A stretch of DNA of 64,000 nt from assembly GCA_018609935.1 (NCBI GenBank), contig JAHENH010000157.1, positions 5,149 through 69,148 of the forward strand, given 5' to 3'. A program made the position numbers and the translations under genes. Origin of the DNA: Halobacteriales archaeon. Its GTDB lineage: Archaea; Halobacteriota; Halobacteria; Halorutilales; JAHENH01. Below are positions 18,980-29,108 of this stretch, piece after piece (positions within the stretch are counted from its first letter, which is position 1; every line of letters starts with the position of its first letter). The notes beneath the pieces were generated by a model. The model ran no database searches. It had not been told where the DNA came from and worked only from the letters and a program-made list of their open reading frames with translations.

Positions 18980-20854
18980 TTAAACAAATTTATAGGTCTC
19001 TAAGTTTTGTGGAGGTATTGTACGTATTCTAAGTCTTTTATGAAGTGAGGAAGCTAGTTCTTTAGTGTTTGATTCATCTCCATGTACTGTAAATATTTTG
19101 TTTGGATGAGGGTTCATTTCTTCTACGAAATCCAAAAGTTCTTTTCTATCACCATGACCTGAAAATCCTTCTACTCTATATACATCCATATTTATTTTGA
19201 CACTTTCACCAGTAACTCGTACCTCATCTCGTCCAGACTGTATTCTTCTACCTAAGGTGTGAGGAGCTTGATATCCTACAAAAGCTAAAGAGTTAGAAGA
19301 AGCAGGTCCTAAATTTTTGAGATGTTCTATAACAGGTCCTCCTTCCATCATACCATTAGTAGCCAAGACTATGCCTTCATCTATTTGGTCTCTTTCACCG
19401 TTCTCTACAGTCTTGAAAAAGTCAGCTGTGAAGGGGCTTTTGTCATTAAAGATGCGTTCATTTAGTTTTTCATTTAAAAATTCTGGATAGGCTGTATGTA
19501 TAGCTGTAGCCTCTTCTATCATTCCATCTAGATACACAGGCATTTCTGGTATCCTATTTTTACGTACAGCTTCTTCGAGTACAACCATTATTTCTTGCGA
19601 ACGACCAACTGAGAATGTAGGTATCAGTGTTACTCCACCTTTATCATTTGTTTTATTAACTATATCTACAAGCTCTTTTTCTGCTTTGGACCTTTCAGGT
19701 TGGTTATCATTTTTTCCTCCATATGTAGATTCAAGGAAGAGTGTTTCTAGTCTAGGAAAATCATTAGAGGCCCCATCTAACAATCTAGTTTCCGTATAAT
19801 GTATATCACCACTAAATGCTACGTTATGAAGTCCTTCACCAATATGGAAATGGGCTACTGCGCTTCCTAATATATGTCCAGCATTATGGAAAGTTAGTTT
19901 AATATCTGGTGAAATATCTGTTACGTCACCATAATCTAAAGGAATAGTATGTTTTATAGCTTCACGTACAAATTCACTTTGGTAAGGTTTTTCACCTTCT
20001 TTAACAGCAATATCTATATAATCAAGTTGTAATAAAGCTGCGAGATCCCTAGTAGGTTCAGTAGCATATACAGGTCCTTCATATCCATATTTATATAAAA
20101 GAGGTATGAAAGCAGAGTGATCAAGGTGAGCATGTGTTAATACTACTGCATCAATTGAGTCTAAAGGAACAACTTCAGGAACTTGTAGATAAGGAACTTC
20201 ATCACTCCCTGGCTTATCACCGCAATCTATTAATACACGTGTTTCTGGAGTGGATAAAAGGAAAGCAGCTCGACCAACTTCCTGACAACATCCCAGCATG
20301 GTAGTTCTAACCCATTGTTCATCAGTTCTTTTTCCTCTGTGTATTTTTTTACCTTCTTCTCGTAGAAATTCCCGTCTTTCCTCTCTTTCTTCTTCCAGAA
20401 AACTTCTTATTTGTTTAACTGTTTTAGACGCTACTGGAGGAGCTCTAAATACATCTGCTGTCCATCCTATCTCTTTAGCTATTTCACGTAGAGTTTCACC
20501 ACCTCTACCTATAACTAACCTAGGTTTTTCCGCTTTAATTATTACTTCACCGAGGTTTTTATTAAAATTATATTCCTGGATTCCCGCTTCATCAGGGACA
20601 ATTTTTTCAATTTTATTTTTTGCTTTTCCCTCACCTAGTAGTGAATTTGGATCAGGTCGTATCTTTATCCTTTTTCTAAGTTGTCTAGCGAGATCATGAA
20701 CTATTTCTCCATCACCTAAAAATTTTCTTGGATCACTTGTATATATAACTAGTTCAGGACCTTCATATTCTACTTTAGTTATATTTATTGATTTAGGAGT
20801 CTCATTTTTTACTTCTTCTTCTATTTCCTCCAGCTCCAGCCCTTGGTCTCCCAT
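18980..20854 (-). CDS. fttA: aCPSF1/FttA, beta-CASP ribonuclease and transcription termination factor
   Basis: A 624-residue protein with two KH-like domains (about residues 1-150; [13 protein letters not shown] at 116-128), then a metallo-beta-lactamase domain with the zinc motif HAHLDH (241-246) and a beta-CASP domain, ending with [12 protein letters not shown] and VHGDE. This is the archaeal CPSF73-like nuclease that cleaves nascent RNA at U-rich tracts and releases RNA polymerase. The length matches the family (about 635). Its ATG overlaps the TGA of psmB by one base (TGATG), so the two are one transcriptional unit. Confidence 0.94.
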   Translation of the reverse strand: MGDQGLELEEIEEEVKNETPKSINITKVEYEGPELVIYTSDPRKFLGDGEIVHDLARQLRKRIKIRPDPNSLLGEGKAKNKIEKIVPDEAGIQEYNFNKNLGEVIIKAEKPRLVIGRGGETLREIAKEIGWTADVFRAPPVASKTVKQIRSFLEEEREERREFLREEGKKIHRGKRTDEQWVRTTMLGCCQEVGRAAFLLSTPETRVLIDCGDKPGSDEVPYLQVPEVVPLDSIDAVVLTHAHLDHSAFIPLLYKYGYEGPVYATEPTRDLAALLQLDYIDIAVKEGEKPYQSEFVREAIKHTIPLDYGDVTDISPDIKLTFHNAGHILGSAVAHFHIGEGLHNVAFSGDIHYTETRLLDGASNDFPRLETLFLESTYGGKNDNQPERSKAEKELVDIVNKTNDKGGVTLIPTFSVGRSQEIMVVLEEAVRKNRIPEMPVYLDGMIEEATAIHTAYPEFLNEKLNERIFNDKSPFTADFFKTVENGERDQIDEGIVLATNGMMEGGPVIEHLKNLGPASSNSLAFVGYQAPHTLGRRIQSGRDEVRVTGESVKINMDVYRVEGFSGHGDRKELLDFVEEMNPHPNKIFTVHGDESNTKELASSLHKRLRIRTIPPQNLETYKFV

Positions 20855-21483
20855 CAGCCTAAATACTGCTCTATCTCAGAATCTTCAACTCTCTCAAAAC
20901 CTTTCTCGGTTATTATAGCCAAAGTTATACCGTCTCCACTTGCTGTATCCCTTTCCATTGCACTTTCTACTGACTTAACTGCTAATAATTTAGCATCTTC
21001 AAAACTCATGTTTTCTTCATATCTATCTTCTAAAACTCCATATGCCATGGTAGATCCACTACCTGTAGAAGCATATTTTTCCTCCATAGCTCCACCAGAC
21101 GGATCCAAGGTGAAAATAGGAGGTTCTTCATCAACGCCACCTAGAAGTGGAAGAGCAAAGAAAAAGAAAGATCTCATTATATTACTACCCATACTAGCTA
21201 AGGCTTCTATAGATATTGATTTCCCTCTCCTTTTTTCATATAGATTTGATTCAACTCTAAGAGTTTTAGCTAAGTTTTGTCCATCACCAACAATACCACT
21301 TATTGTTATAGCTGAGAAATCTGTTATTTTATATACTTTCTCTGCAGTTTTACTGGCAATAAGATTTCCCATGCTAGCTCTTTTCTCAGTTGCTAATACG
21401 ACTTCATTCTCAGTTGTGATTCCAACAGTAGTAGTTCCTTTAGCCGACTGTTTTTTTACATCCTGACTATAATTCGTATCCAT
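20854..21483 (-). CDS. psmB: Proteasome beta subunit
   Basis: A 209-residue N-terminal nucleophile hydrolase, the catalytic subunit of the 20S proteasome. The propeptide [16 protein letters not shown] would be cut before the Thr in KGTTTVGI (catalytic Thr about residue 17); the Lys in ATEKRASMG and the [10 protein letters not shown] segment are also conserved. I chose the ATG at 21483 because a TATA box (TTTAAATA on the minus strand, 21516-21523) sits about 35 bases upstream, inside a longer frame that starts at 21534. A short leader of about 10 bases would result. The alpha subunit is not in the window. Confidence 0.93.
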   Translation of the reverse strand: MDTNYSQDVKKQSAKGTTTVGITTENEVVLATEKRASMGNLIASKTAEKVYKITDFSAITISGIVGDGQNLAKTLRVESNLYEKRRGKSISIEALASMGSNIMRSFFFFALPLLGGVDEEPPIFTLDPSGGAMEEKYASTGSGSTMAYGVLEDRYEENMSFEDAKLLAVKSVESAMERDTASGDGITLAIITEKGFERVEDSEIEQYLG

Positions 21484-21515
21484 AAGGAAAGTGTAGGGAA
21501 TGTTAGATTTGAGGA

Positions 21516-21523
21516 TATTTAAA
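21516..21523 (-). promoter_or_regulatory. TATA box for psmB-fttA
   Basis: TTTAAATA on the minus strand, centred about 36 bases before the chosen psmB ATG. With the usual 22-27 base spacing the transcript would start about 10 bases before the ATG. The reverse reading could also serve the divergent FxsA gene. Confidence 0.55.
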
Positions 21524-21586
21524 GGTTCCTTCATACAAAGGTTTCATCCCACAAAAGTTTTCTCGCTGAACACTTATATTGTATTA

Positions 21587-21985
21587 GTGATTGGAAAAAT
21601 AATAGTATTATTTATATTAATGCCTCTATTAGAAATTTCTCTACTACTTTTTATATCAGAAAAGATAGGGGCTATAAACACAATAGCTATAATAGTTCTT
21701 ACTGGAATTATAGGTGGTTTTCTAGCTAAAAGAGAAGGAATAAAAACATTAAGAACTCTCCGTTATAGAGGTGGTAATAATAAACCTATACCCAAAGAAA
21801 TAGCGGATGGAATATTAATACTTATTGGAGGTGTATTTTTGTTAACTCCCGGAATAATAACAGATATTATTGGTTTTATATTTCTCATACCTTTCACAAG
21901 ACCTATAGCCCGTAAATTCCTTAGAGCTTATATCGATAAAAAATCCGGAAAAAATATTTTGTATTATGAATCAAAGATAAAGTAA
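21587..21985 (+). CDS. FxsA-family membrane protein
   Basis: About 133 residues with three to four hydrophobic helices. The family pattern is clear: FILMPLLEISLLLFISEKIGAINTIAII, then GGFLAKREGIKTL, then ILIGGVFLLTPGIITDIIGFIFLIP. FxsA in E. coli relieves phage F exclusion when overproduced; its normal role is unknown. No ATG is near the homologous start. I use the GTG at 21587 just before IGKIIVLFILMPLLE; the frame is open upstream to 21500 but that part overlaps the psmB promoter and leader. The next gene starts 25 bases later. Confidence 0.8.
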   Translation: MIGKIIVLFILMPLLEISLLLFISEKIGAINTIAIIVLTGIIGGFLAKREGIKTLRTLRYRGGNNKPIPKEIADGILILIGGVFLLTPGIITDIIGFIFLIPFTRPIARKFLRAYIDKKSGKNILYYESKIK

Positions 21986-22010
21986 ATTATGTATAGAAGC
22001 TTACGGATGG

Positions 22011-22475
22011 ATGTTTAATCTTATAAGCTTAGTTCCCTTTTTGCCAACTGTTACAATTATTGGAATATTTATACTGGTGCTCTCAGGAAAAAAAGAAAAA
22101 TCTAAGATATTCTTTATAACTATGGTTTCAGTTGGATTAATAGGGCTATCTTTAAAGAGAATAATACATTCACCTCGCCCATGTGCTACATTATGTAGAG
22201 AAACAAGCTTATTTTATAACTTCAATTATGGTTCTTTTCCGTCAGTACATGCAATGTCTTCATTTGCCCCAATACCTATATTTCATAAAACATTCAAAAA
22301 TTATTTTATCACAGCAACCTTATTTTTATTTGGTATATTAGTTTCATATTCCCGTATATATATTGGGGTTCACTATCTAAAAGATGTTTTAGCAGGAAGT
22401 ATTTTAGGTCTAGGAATATCATCGATAATCCTATTAGTCGCCAAGAAGTTAAAATTCAATAACGAGGGACAATAA
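22011..22475 (+). CDS. PAP2-family membrane phosphatase
   Basis: A 154-residue integral membrane protein with about five helices and the three PAP2 motifs: KRIIHSPRP (about residues 45-53), the PSVHAMSS motif (canonical PSGH; about 73-80) and SRIYIGVHYLKDVLAG (about 108-123, catalytic His and Asp). The family removes phosphate from lipid phosphates such as polyprenyl diphosphate or phosphatidic acid. It is small for the family but complete. tRNA-Ile begins 12 bases after the stop. Confidence 0.88.
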   Translation: MFNLISLVPFLPTVTIIGIFILVLSGKKEKSKIFFITMVSVGLIGLSLKRIIHSPRPCATLCRETSLFYNFNYGSFPSVHAMSSFAPIPIFHKTFKNYFITATLFLFGILVSYSRIYIGVHYLKDVLAGSILGLGISSIILLVAKKLKFNNEGQ

Positions 22476-22487
22476 AATCTAAAAGTA

Positions 22488-22560
22488 GGGCCAGTAGCTC
22501 AGAAGGTGGAGCGCTCGCCTGATAAGCGAGAGGTCCGCGGTTCGAATCCGCGCTGGCCCA
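22488..22560 (+). tRNA. tRNA-Ile(GAT)
   Basis: A 73-base cloverleaf. Acceptor GGGCCAG pairs with CTGGCCC, discriminator A, no encoded CCA. The anticodon stem CTCGC/GCGAG holds the loop CTGATAA (anticodon GAT). T-arm GGTTCGAATCC. No intron. Short variable loop. Confidence 0.95.
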
Positions 22561-22648
22561 TAATTTTATCTAAAACCTCATAAACCACCTATAAATATCC
22601 TAACAGATAAACTATGTTTTGTATATAAAGAAAATTAAAAATAATAAA

Positions 22649-24286
22649 ATGGAGTTAGGTGAGTTCGCCGATAAGGTGGAAGAAATAGAAAAAGAAGATG
22701 AAGACCTGAAAAAAATAACCAAGACAGCACACTTATTGAACAGTTCACAGGATCAAGTAGAAAAATCTGCACGGTTTATACAAGGAAGAGTTTTTCCTGC
22801 TTGGGATCAGAGAAAATTAGATATAGGACCATCACTTCTATATAAGTCTCTTTCTTTATCTAGTGGAATAAGTGAAAAAGAGATAGAGGAATTGGTAAAA
22901 GAGAAGGGAGGAGTAGGAGAAGCTGCAGAGTCATTAGAAACTAGACAACAGACGTTAGTCCAGAAAACACTTACATTAGAATCATTACAAAAAGGATTAG
23001 AGAAAATATCTAGAGTTGAGGGGGAAGGAAGCGAAAAAAAGAAAGTTCGTATTTTAGCTGATTTTTTTTCCGGATGTGATAAGTTAGCTAAAAAATATCT
23101 AGCTAGATTGGTTTTGGGTAAAATGAGAGTAGGAGTTGGAGAGGGTACTGTAAGAGATGGTATAGTTGAGGCATTTGAAGTATCTAAAAACTCTGTGGAG
23201 AGAGCATTGATGGTTACAAATGATTCCGGTAGAGTAGCTAGGGTGGCCAAAGACAAAGGTGAAAACGGATTAAAAGATCTTAAAATAAAGATAGGCAGGC
23301 CTGTAAAGCCCATGTTAGCACAAGAAGGTGATATAGATTCAATAATTGAGGATATAGGAAGTAAAGATGGAAAAGTAGCTGTTGAATGGAAAATCGATGG
23401 AGCAAGATTACAGATACATAAAAAAGGAAATAACGTAATGTTGTATTCACGTAAGTTAGAAGAAGTAACTGAGGCTCTACCTGATATAGTAAAATTTGTT
23501 AATAACAAAATAGAAGATGAAGAAGTTATTATAGATTCTGAAGTAGTTGCGATAAATAAGGAAAATAATGAACCGCTACCGTTTAAGGAAGTAATGAAAC
23601 GTTTTAGAAGGGAATATAATATTGAGGAGATGAGTGAAGAAATAAATCTTAACTTATATTCTTTTGATATTTTATATAAAAACTCCAAGGAATTAATTGA
23701 TCTTCCTCTAAAAGAAAGATATAAAGAACTTGATTCAACTATTTCAAAAACTCCAAACCGTGCTATAACCGAGAATATTGAAGAAATAAAAAGAATAGAA
23801 AAAGAAGCTCTTGAATCAGGACATGAAGGAGTATTAGTTAAAAATCTTAATAGTAAATACACCCCAGGTAGAAGAGGTAAAGACTGGTTAAAATTCAAAC
23901 CAGAACCAGAAAATCTAGATCTAGTTGTAACAGGGGGTGAATGGGGAGAAGGAAGAAGATCAGGAGTAGTAGGAAGTTTCTTATTAAGCGCTCAAACTGA
24001 AGGAGAACTAAAAACAGTTGGTAAGGTAGCAACAGGTTTTACAGATAAGGAACTAGAAGAAATGACTGAAAAATTTAAATCCTTGATAGAAAAAGAAGAA
24101 GGTAAAGAAATTTCCTTTAGTCCAAAAATAGTATTCCAAGTAGGATTTGAAGAAATACAAGAAAGCTCTAAATATTCAAGTGGATATACTATAAGGTTTC
24201 CTAGGTTTTTAGATATTAGGGAAGACTTAGGAGTAGAAGACGCTGACACAGTACAAAGAATAGAAAGGCTATATCAAAAGTACTAA
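22649..24286 (+). CDS. lig: ATP-dependent DNA ligase
   Basis: A 545-residue replicative/repair ligase that seals nicks through an enzyme-AMP intermediate. Motif I is EWKIDGAR with the adenylated Lys at about residue 248; DSEVVA (motif III), FDILY, EGVLVKNL (motif IV) and KFKPEPENLDLVV (motif V) follow in order. An N-terminal DNA-binding domain (residues 1-220) precedes them, as in archaeal ligases. I chose the ATG at 22649 (MELGEFADKV) over a TTG at 22619 because homologues begin MEFxEFA. A TATA-like CTATAAATAT at 22589-22598 lies upstream. Confidence 0.95.
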   Translation: MELGEFADKVEEIEKEDEDLKKITKTAHLLNSSQDQVEKSARFIQGRVFPAWDQRKLDIGPSLLYKSLSLSSGISEKEIEELVKEKGGVGEAAESLETRQQTLVQKTLTLESLQKGLEKISRVEGEGSEKKKVRILADFFSGCDKLAKKYLARLVLGKMRVGVGEGTVRDGIVEAFEVSKNSVERALMVTNDSGRVARVAKDKGENGLKDLKIKIGRPVKPMLAQEGDIDSIIEDIGSKDGKVAVEWKIDGARLQIHKKGNNVMLYSRKLEEVTEALPDIVKFVNNKIEDEEVIIDSEVVAINKENNEPLPFKEVMKRFRREYNIEEMSEEINLNLYSFDILYKNSKELIDLPLKERYKELDSTISKTPNRAITENIEEIKRIEKEALESGHEGVLVKNLNSKYTPGRRGKDWLKFKPEPENLDLVVTGGEWGEGRRSGVVGSFLLSAQTEGELKTVGKVATGFTDKELEEMTEKFKSLIEKEEGKEISFSPKIVFQVGFEEIQESSKYSSGYTIRFPRFLDIREDLGVEDADTVQRIERLYQKY

Positions 24287-24699
24287 AAATATTTTTACAA
24301 TTATGGGGCGTCTTCTTTGCTGTGGGTGTCGTGGTTTCTAGTAGGTCTATTGGTTTATACAGGCATTGTAGGTTATGGTGGGCTTCATGCTATTCTCTAG
24401 GTTGTTTTTTGCATCCAGAGAATGGAATTAGGTCATAGTTAAGTGGTTTTGGGTTGTGTCACAACAATCCCATGCTTTAAGTAAAGATCCTTATCTCAGA
24501 CCAGCTAAAAGCCTACCTACACAATACCATAACCTCAATATAAAAAAATAAAAACAAACCCATCCATTCCCCTAAAACAAAGAAATCACTACCCACCCCC
24601 CATACAAACCCACAAAAAATAAAATATTTTTATTTGATTTATTCTTTACAGAACAATAGATTATAAGTACATTCGGTTAAAGAATTGAATATATATTCA
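24287..24699. other. Gene-free stretch, possible decayed mobile-element sequence
   Basis: The part from about 24300 to 24540 is richer in G and C than its flanks and has a clear hairpin GTTGTG-T-CACAAC (24453-24465). No frame is open for more than a few tens of codons. It may be a worn transposon end; on the minus strand a short frame reads ALGWDCCDTTQN. The rest is A-rich. A promoter for the NUDIX gene presumably lies in the A/T tract near 24625-24670. Confidence 0.3.
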
Positions 24700-25104
24700 A
24701 TGAGTTATAATGGGAAATACAGGATTCTAGCTGTAGATGGAGTTGTGTTCTTAAATGATAAAATCATATTGTTAAAAAGAAATCATCCACCATTTGAAGG
24801 ATATTGGGTGCTTCCAGGCGGTATTGTAGAACAAGGTGAAACTGTCAAGGAAGCAGTTAAAAGAGAAGTACACGAAGAAATAGGTATAAAAGTAGAAGTT
24901 AATGAATTTATAGATCTGTATGACGATCCTGATAGAGATGAAAGAGGGAATATAAGTGCTTCATATATCTGTAAAAGAAAGGAAGGCAAACCAACTGCAA
25001 GAGAAGAAGCATACGAAGTGGATTGTTTTAGTCTAGACTCACTTCCAGAACTTGGATTCGACCATAAAAAGATAATTAAAGACGCTGCTTCCATTTATTT
25101 ATAG
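24700..25104 (+). CDS. NUDIX hydrolase
   Basis: A 134-residue hydrolase of nucleoside diphosphates linked to another group. The NUDIX box GGIVEQGETVKEAVKREVHEEIGI spans about residues 38-60 and has all of the expected Gly, Glu and Arg positions. The later DLYDDPDRDERGN segment is like ADP-ribose pyrophosphatases. I chose the ATG at 24700 (MSYNGKYRILAVDGVV) over an upstream TTG at 24685. Substrate not determined. It precedes sucC by 185 bases and may be transcribed separately. Confidence 0.85.
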   Translation: MSYNGKYRILAVDGVVFLNDKIILLKRNHPPFEGYWVLPGGIVEQGETVKEAVKREVHEEIGIKVEVNEFIDLYDDPDRDERGNISASYICKRKEGKPTAREEAYEVDCFSLDSLPELGFDHKKIIKDAASIYL

Positions 25105-25288
25105 AGTATTTTTAATATACGAGATGATCTAGTATCAACTATCCAATTATAAGGTATATACGCTGGTTTTCGTATAGGTAAAAAATTGTTTATAGGTTTT
25201 TTCCGGATATATTTCAGTTTTTAAGCAATTTTTGATTTTTAAAGCTATATCAATATTTAGATAAGGGCAAAAAATATATACAGAGTCA

Positions 25289-26419
25289 ATGAAGCTTCAT
25301 GAGTTTGAGGCTAAAAGAGTTTTAGAGGGTTCAAGTGTCCCTATACCAGAAGGAGTAGTTGTAGGTTCTCCTAAAGAAGCTAGAGAAGCTGCTGAAAAAT
25401 TAGGGCAAGTAGCAGTTAAGGCACAAGTACATATAGGAGGTAGAGGTAAAGCTGGAGGTATAAAGATAGCATCATCTCCAGATGAAGCTGAAAAGGCTGC
25501 TGAAGAAATTCTATCTAAAGATATAAAAGGAGAGAAAGTACGTAAACTCCTAGTAGAAAAAGCATTAGATATAGATCAAGAGCTGTATTTAGGTGTTACA
25601 ACTGATAGGGAAAATGGAAAACCAGTTGTAATAGCTTCCTCTGAAGGAGGAGTAGATATAGAAGAAACAGCTGAAGAAAGACCGGAAGCTATTGCTCGTA
25701 ATATAATAGATCCTGTATATGGTCTACAACCTTATCAAGCAAGAGAAGTAATATATCAAGCAGATTTTTCTAAAGAGATAGTAAGAGGGGCTTCTTCTAT
25801 TTTATCTTCTATATATAAAATATGGGATGAAAAAGATGGAGAAGAAATAGAGATAAATCCTCTTATATATAGTAAAAATGATGGGTTAATAGCTGCAGAT
25901 GCAGTATTAAAGATAGATGATTCAGCATTGTATAGACAAGACCTTAAACAATTTAAAGAATCAACAGAAAACACAAAAGACGGAATTGAAGGTAAGGCTG
26001 CAGAAGCAGGTCTAGACTATGTAAGTTTGGACGGCAATATAGGTATAATAGGAAACGGTGCTGGACTAGTTATGGCTACATTAGATCTAGTTGATAAATA
26101 TGGGGGAAAACCAGCTAATTTCTTAGATGTAGGAGGAGGAGCTGGACCTGAAAGCGTTTCAAATGCCTTAAAGTTAGTTTTTGAAGATCCTAGTGTAGAT
26201 TCAGTACTCTTCAATGTTTTTGGAGGTATAACTAGATGTGATGAAGTCGCTGAAGGTATAAACAATGCTCTTCCAGAAGATATACCTAAACCCATGATTG
26301 TAAGGCTTGTTGGAACTAATGAAAGAGAAGGAAGGAAAATACTAGATAAAAGAATTAAGACAACAAATAATTTTGATGATGCTGTTAAAAAAGCAGTAGA
26401 TATGGCAGCAAATACATAG
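25289..26419 (+). CDS. sucC: Succinyl-CoA ligase (ADP-forming), beta subunit
   Basis: A 376-residue ATP-grasp subunit. It begins MKLHEFEAKRVLEG, has VKAQVHIGGRGKAGG for nucleotide binding, EINPL for metal binding, and the C-terminal GGGAGPESVSNALKLV and NVFGGITRCDEVAEGI. With SucD it converts succinyl-CoA and ADP to succinate and ATP in the citric acid cycle. Length is normal for archaea. It is followed by sucD about 110 bases downstream, in the same direction. Confidence 0.96.
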   Translation: MKLHEFEAKRVLEGSSVPIPEGVVVGSPKEAREAAEKLGQVAVKAQVHIGGRGKAGGIKIASSPDEAEKAAEEILSKDIKGEKVRKLLVEKALDIDQELYLGVTTDRENGKPVVIASSEGGVDIEETAEERPEAIARNIIDPVYGLQPYQAREVIYQADFSKEIVRGASSILSSIYKIWDEKDGEEIEINPLIYSKNDGLIAADAVLKIDDSALYRQDLKQFKESTENTKDGIEGKAAEAGLDYVSLDGNIGIIGNGAGLVMATLDLVDKYGGKPANFLDVGGGAGPESVSNALKLVFEDPSVDSVLFNVFGGITRCDEVAEGINNALPEDIPKPMIVRLVGTNEREGRKILDKRIKTTNNFDDAVKKAVDMAANT

Positions 26420-26527
26420 AAACAAAGATTTAAACTAATTTAAATATCGATACCTTAAAAGATTTAGACGATTGAAAGATCTTAAACTACCGTGAGGTTA
26501 ATCACGGAAATAAAAAATAATATAAAT

Positions 26528-27394
26528 ATGAGTATATTTGTTGATGAAGATACTCGAGTAGTTGTGCAGGGTATTACAGGTGAAGAAGGAAGTTTTCATA
26601 CAGAGTTGATGAAAGAATATGGAACCAATATAGTCGCAGGAGTTACTCCTGGTAAAGGAGGGGAAGAAATATTAGGTATCCCAGTATACGATACCGTAAG
26701 AGAAGCTGTAAATAGAGAAGACGCTAACACTTCAGTTATTTTTGTCCCTCCTGCTTTTGCATCTGACGCAATAATGGAAAGCCTAGATTCTGAACTAGAT
26801 CTTGTAGTAGCCATCACAGAAGGAATACCGGTTCAAGATATGATGAAAGTAAAAAAAAGAACCAGAGAAGTTAATACAAGACTAGTAGGCCCTAACTGTC
26901 CTGGTATCATATCTCCTAATAAATCAAAAGTAGGAATAATGCCTGGTGAAGTATTCGAGAAAGGAAACATAGGATTAGTATCCAGATCAGGAACACTAAC
27001 ATATGAACTAGTAGACTCTCTAACAGATAGAGATATAGGACAAAGCACCATTGTAGGTATAGGCGGGGATCCAATAATAGGAACAGACTTTGTGGATGTT
27101 CTTGAAAACTTTGAAGATGATAAAGATACAAAAGCGACAGTCTTACTAGGAGAAATAGGAGGATCTGCAGAAGAAGAAGCTGCAGAATGGATAAAAGAAA
27201 ATTCATCAAAACCAGTAGTTGGATTCATAGCAGGTAGAACAGCACCACCAGGAAAAAGAATGGGGCATGCAGGAGCCATTGTTAGTGGAGACACAGGAAC
27301 AGCGGAAACAAAAGTAAAAGCCCTTGAGGACGCAGGTATGAGTGTAGCTGATACACCTTCTGAAGTAGCTAAAAAAATAGAGGAATTAGTCTAA
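26528..27394 (+). CDS. sucD: Succinyl-CoA ligase (ADP-forming), alpha subunit
   Basis: A 288-residue CoA-binding subunit. The N-terminus [18 protein letters not shown] binds Co[12 protein letters not shown] and [10 protein letters not shown] follow, the latter with the phosphorylated His at about residue 247. I chose the ATG at 26528 ([15 protein letters not shown]); the longer frame to 26492 adds an unlikely extension. It pairs with SucC upstream. A run of C followed by T's just after the stop (27420-27435) may end the transcript against convergent ftsY. Confidence 0.96.
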   Translation: MSIFVDEDTRVVVQGITGEEGSFHTELMKEYGTNIVAGVTPGKGGEEILGIPVYDTVREAVNREDANTSVIFVPPAFASDAIMESLDSELDLVVAITEGIPVQDMMKVKKRTREVNTRLVGPNCPGIISPNKSKVGIMPGEVFEKGNIGLVSRSGTLTYELVDSLTDRDIGQSTIVGIGGDPIIGTDFVDVLENFEDDKDTKATVLLGEIGGSAEEEAAEWIKENSSKPVVGFIAGRTAPPGKRMGHAGAIVSGDTGTAETKVKALEDAGMSVADTPSEVAKKIEELV

Positions 27395-27447
27395 TCTAAT
27401 AATAAAGAAACACAAAAAACCCCCCTTATTTTTTACCTAATTTTCTG

Positions 27448-28485
27448 TTAATTAAATAGTTCTTCTACAAATTTTTTTGGACTGAATCTTTCAAGATCAC
27501 TATAATCTTCACCAGTACCTAAAAACAGAATAGGTTTTCCTATGGAGTATACTATTGAAACAGCTGCACCTCCTTTAGCGTCCGCATCAACTTTTGTAAG
27601 AATAATACCATCTATCCCAATTGAATCGTTAAATTGTTTTGCTCTCTTTATAGCATCCTGTCCAGCTATACCTTCATCAACAAATAAAGTAAGATCTGGT
27701 TCAACTACTCTTTCTATTTTAGAAAGCTCATCCATTAGATCATTAGATGTATGAAGACGTCCAGCTGTATCCCCTAGAACTACATCTATATTTTTTGCTT
27801 TTGCATGTTCAACAGCATCATAGAGTACTGCTGCAGGATCCCCTCCTTTTTCATGTTTTATAATTTTTTTATCCAGGTTGGAAGCATGTTGTTCAAGTTG
27901 TTCATTTGCTCCAGCTCTGAATGTATCTCCATTAGCAAGTACGCTACTGAATTCTTTTTCCTCCAGTCTTTTAGCTATTTTCGCTATAGTTGTTGTTTTA
28001 CCAACCCCGTTTACACCAGCAAATATTATCACAATAGGTTTATCAGAATTCTCTATATATTCATCAAAATCTATACCATCAACTGAAAGAAGATCAAGTA
28101 TTGAATCTTTAAGTGCTTCTTGCGCTATATTTCCAACAGATGATCTCCACCCTCTTCTCTCCCCTACCAATCTATTTTCAACACCATCTAGTATCTCTTC
28201 TGCGGCTTCAACAGATACATCACTAGATATCAATGAAAACTTAAGTTCTTCTAAAGGATCCTCTAGATTCTCACTATCAATTGAGAAAGGTTTTCTTACC
28301 TTTTCTCTAACACCAGTTGTTTCTTTTTCCTCTTTTTTTATGTCCGAACTACTTTCTATTTCTGATTCCTCTTTAACACTTTCCTGTTTTTCTGTATCTT
28401 CTTTTTCCTCTAGATCCTCTTTTTGCTCTATGTCATCTATATCTTCTTTAAAGTTTTTTAGTTTCTTTTTTAGTGAATCAAACAT
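27448..28485 (-). CDS. ftsY: Signal recognition particle receptor FtsY
   Basis: A 345-residue GTPase that docks SRP-bound ribosomes at the membrane. The first 75 or so residues are highly charged (many Glu and Lys), as in haloarchaeal FtsY. Then comes the NG domain: GVNGVGKTTTIAKIA (P-loop), DTFRAGANEQL, DTAGRLHTS and TKVDADAKGG, ending GTGEDYSDLERFSPKKFVEELF. It follows pfdA, the usual euryarchaeal order. Confidence 0.96.
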   Translation of the reverse strand: MFDSLKKKLKNFKEDIDDIEQKEDLEEKEDTEKQESVKEESEIESSSDIKKEEKETTGVREKVRKPFSIDSENLEDPLEELKFSLISSDVSVEAAEEILDGVENRLVGERRGWRSSVGNIAQEALKDSILDLLSVDGIDFDEYIENSDKPIVIIFAGVNGVGKTTTIAKIAKRLEEKEFSSVLANGDTFRAGANEQLEQHASNLDKKIIKHEKGGDPAAVLYDAVEHAKAKNIDVVLGDTAGRLHTSNDLMDELSKIERVVEPDLTLFVDEGIAGQDAIKRAKQFNDSIGIDGIILTKVDADAKGGAAVSIVYSIGKPILFLGTGEDYSDLERFSPKKFVEELFN

Positions 28486-28543
28486 TTATCTAAGATGTTG
28501 AAAGGTTAAGGTTGTTTCCCGCTAATATCTTCTTATTTTAAAT

Positions 28544-28957
28544 TTATCTCTGTTGTTGGGTTCTCTCTTGTACTTTTCTTTCTATTTGTTGAAGCTCTTT
28601 TTTTCTTTCTTCAATTTCTTCTTCTGCCTCCTTTTTAGCTTCTTTTAATCTTTCAGATCTTTCATTAAGTTTATCTATTGCCCCACTCCTCCCCATCTCC
28701 AAACTTACACCTGCACCAACTCCAACAGTTACATCTTCGATATTTTCTACTTTAGCTGATATATAAGTCTCGGCTCCAAGTGGTACTAATATTTCAGAAT
28801 CATCTTCTAAATTTTCCAAAGACTCTACCGCATTTTCACATCCCTCTATACTAGCTTGTATTTCTCCTACAGCCTGCTGTAACTCTTTAAGTTGCTCTCC
28901 AAGCTGTTCATATTGCTGACTAAGCCTTGCAACCTCTTCATCTCTATTTGCACTCAT
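28544..28957 (-). CDS. pfdA: Prefoldin alpha subunit
   Basis: A 137-residue chaperone subunit with an N-terminal coiled coil (residues about 5-45), a central beta segment (EILVPLGAETYISAKVENIEDVTVGVGAG) and a C-terminal coiled coil rich in Glu, Lys and Gln. Prefoldin holds unfolded proteins for the thermosome. It precedes ftsY by 58 bases on the same strand. In other euryarchaea ribosomal protein LX and the L31e-aIF6 genes precede it; here they lie about 14 kb away. Confidence 0.93.
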   Translation of the reverse strand: MSANRDEEVARLSQQYEQLGEQLKELQQAVGEIQASIEGCENAVESLENLEDDSEILVPLGAETYISAKVENIEDVTVGVGAGVSLEMGRSGAIDKLNERSERLKEAKKEAEEEIEERKKELQQIERKVQERTQQQR

Positions 28958-29108
28958 TGATCGGTTTTCCTTCTGAAACTATAAGAAACCTACGTCAAAA
29001 ATTAAACAAAAAAATTTTTGCATGATTTAAGAAAAACCCAATCCATTCATATAGATATAGGTTTTAAAATAGAAAATTCTCTAAAAACTACTGTAGTGAC
29101 AAAAAATA

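Noticed and set aside
20298..21466. Plus-strand frames opposite fttA and psmB
   Set aside because: Antisense to two strongly supported genes.
22807..23898. Long antisense frame opposite the DNA ligase gene
   Set aside because: The plus strand encodes an unmistakable ligase; the antisense protein is Ser/Leu/Phe-rich, the mirror of Glu/Lys codons, and has no domain.
27878..28501. 207-codon plus-strand frame opposite ftsY
   Set aside because: Ser-rich mirror of the acidic ftsY N-terminus; no independent support.
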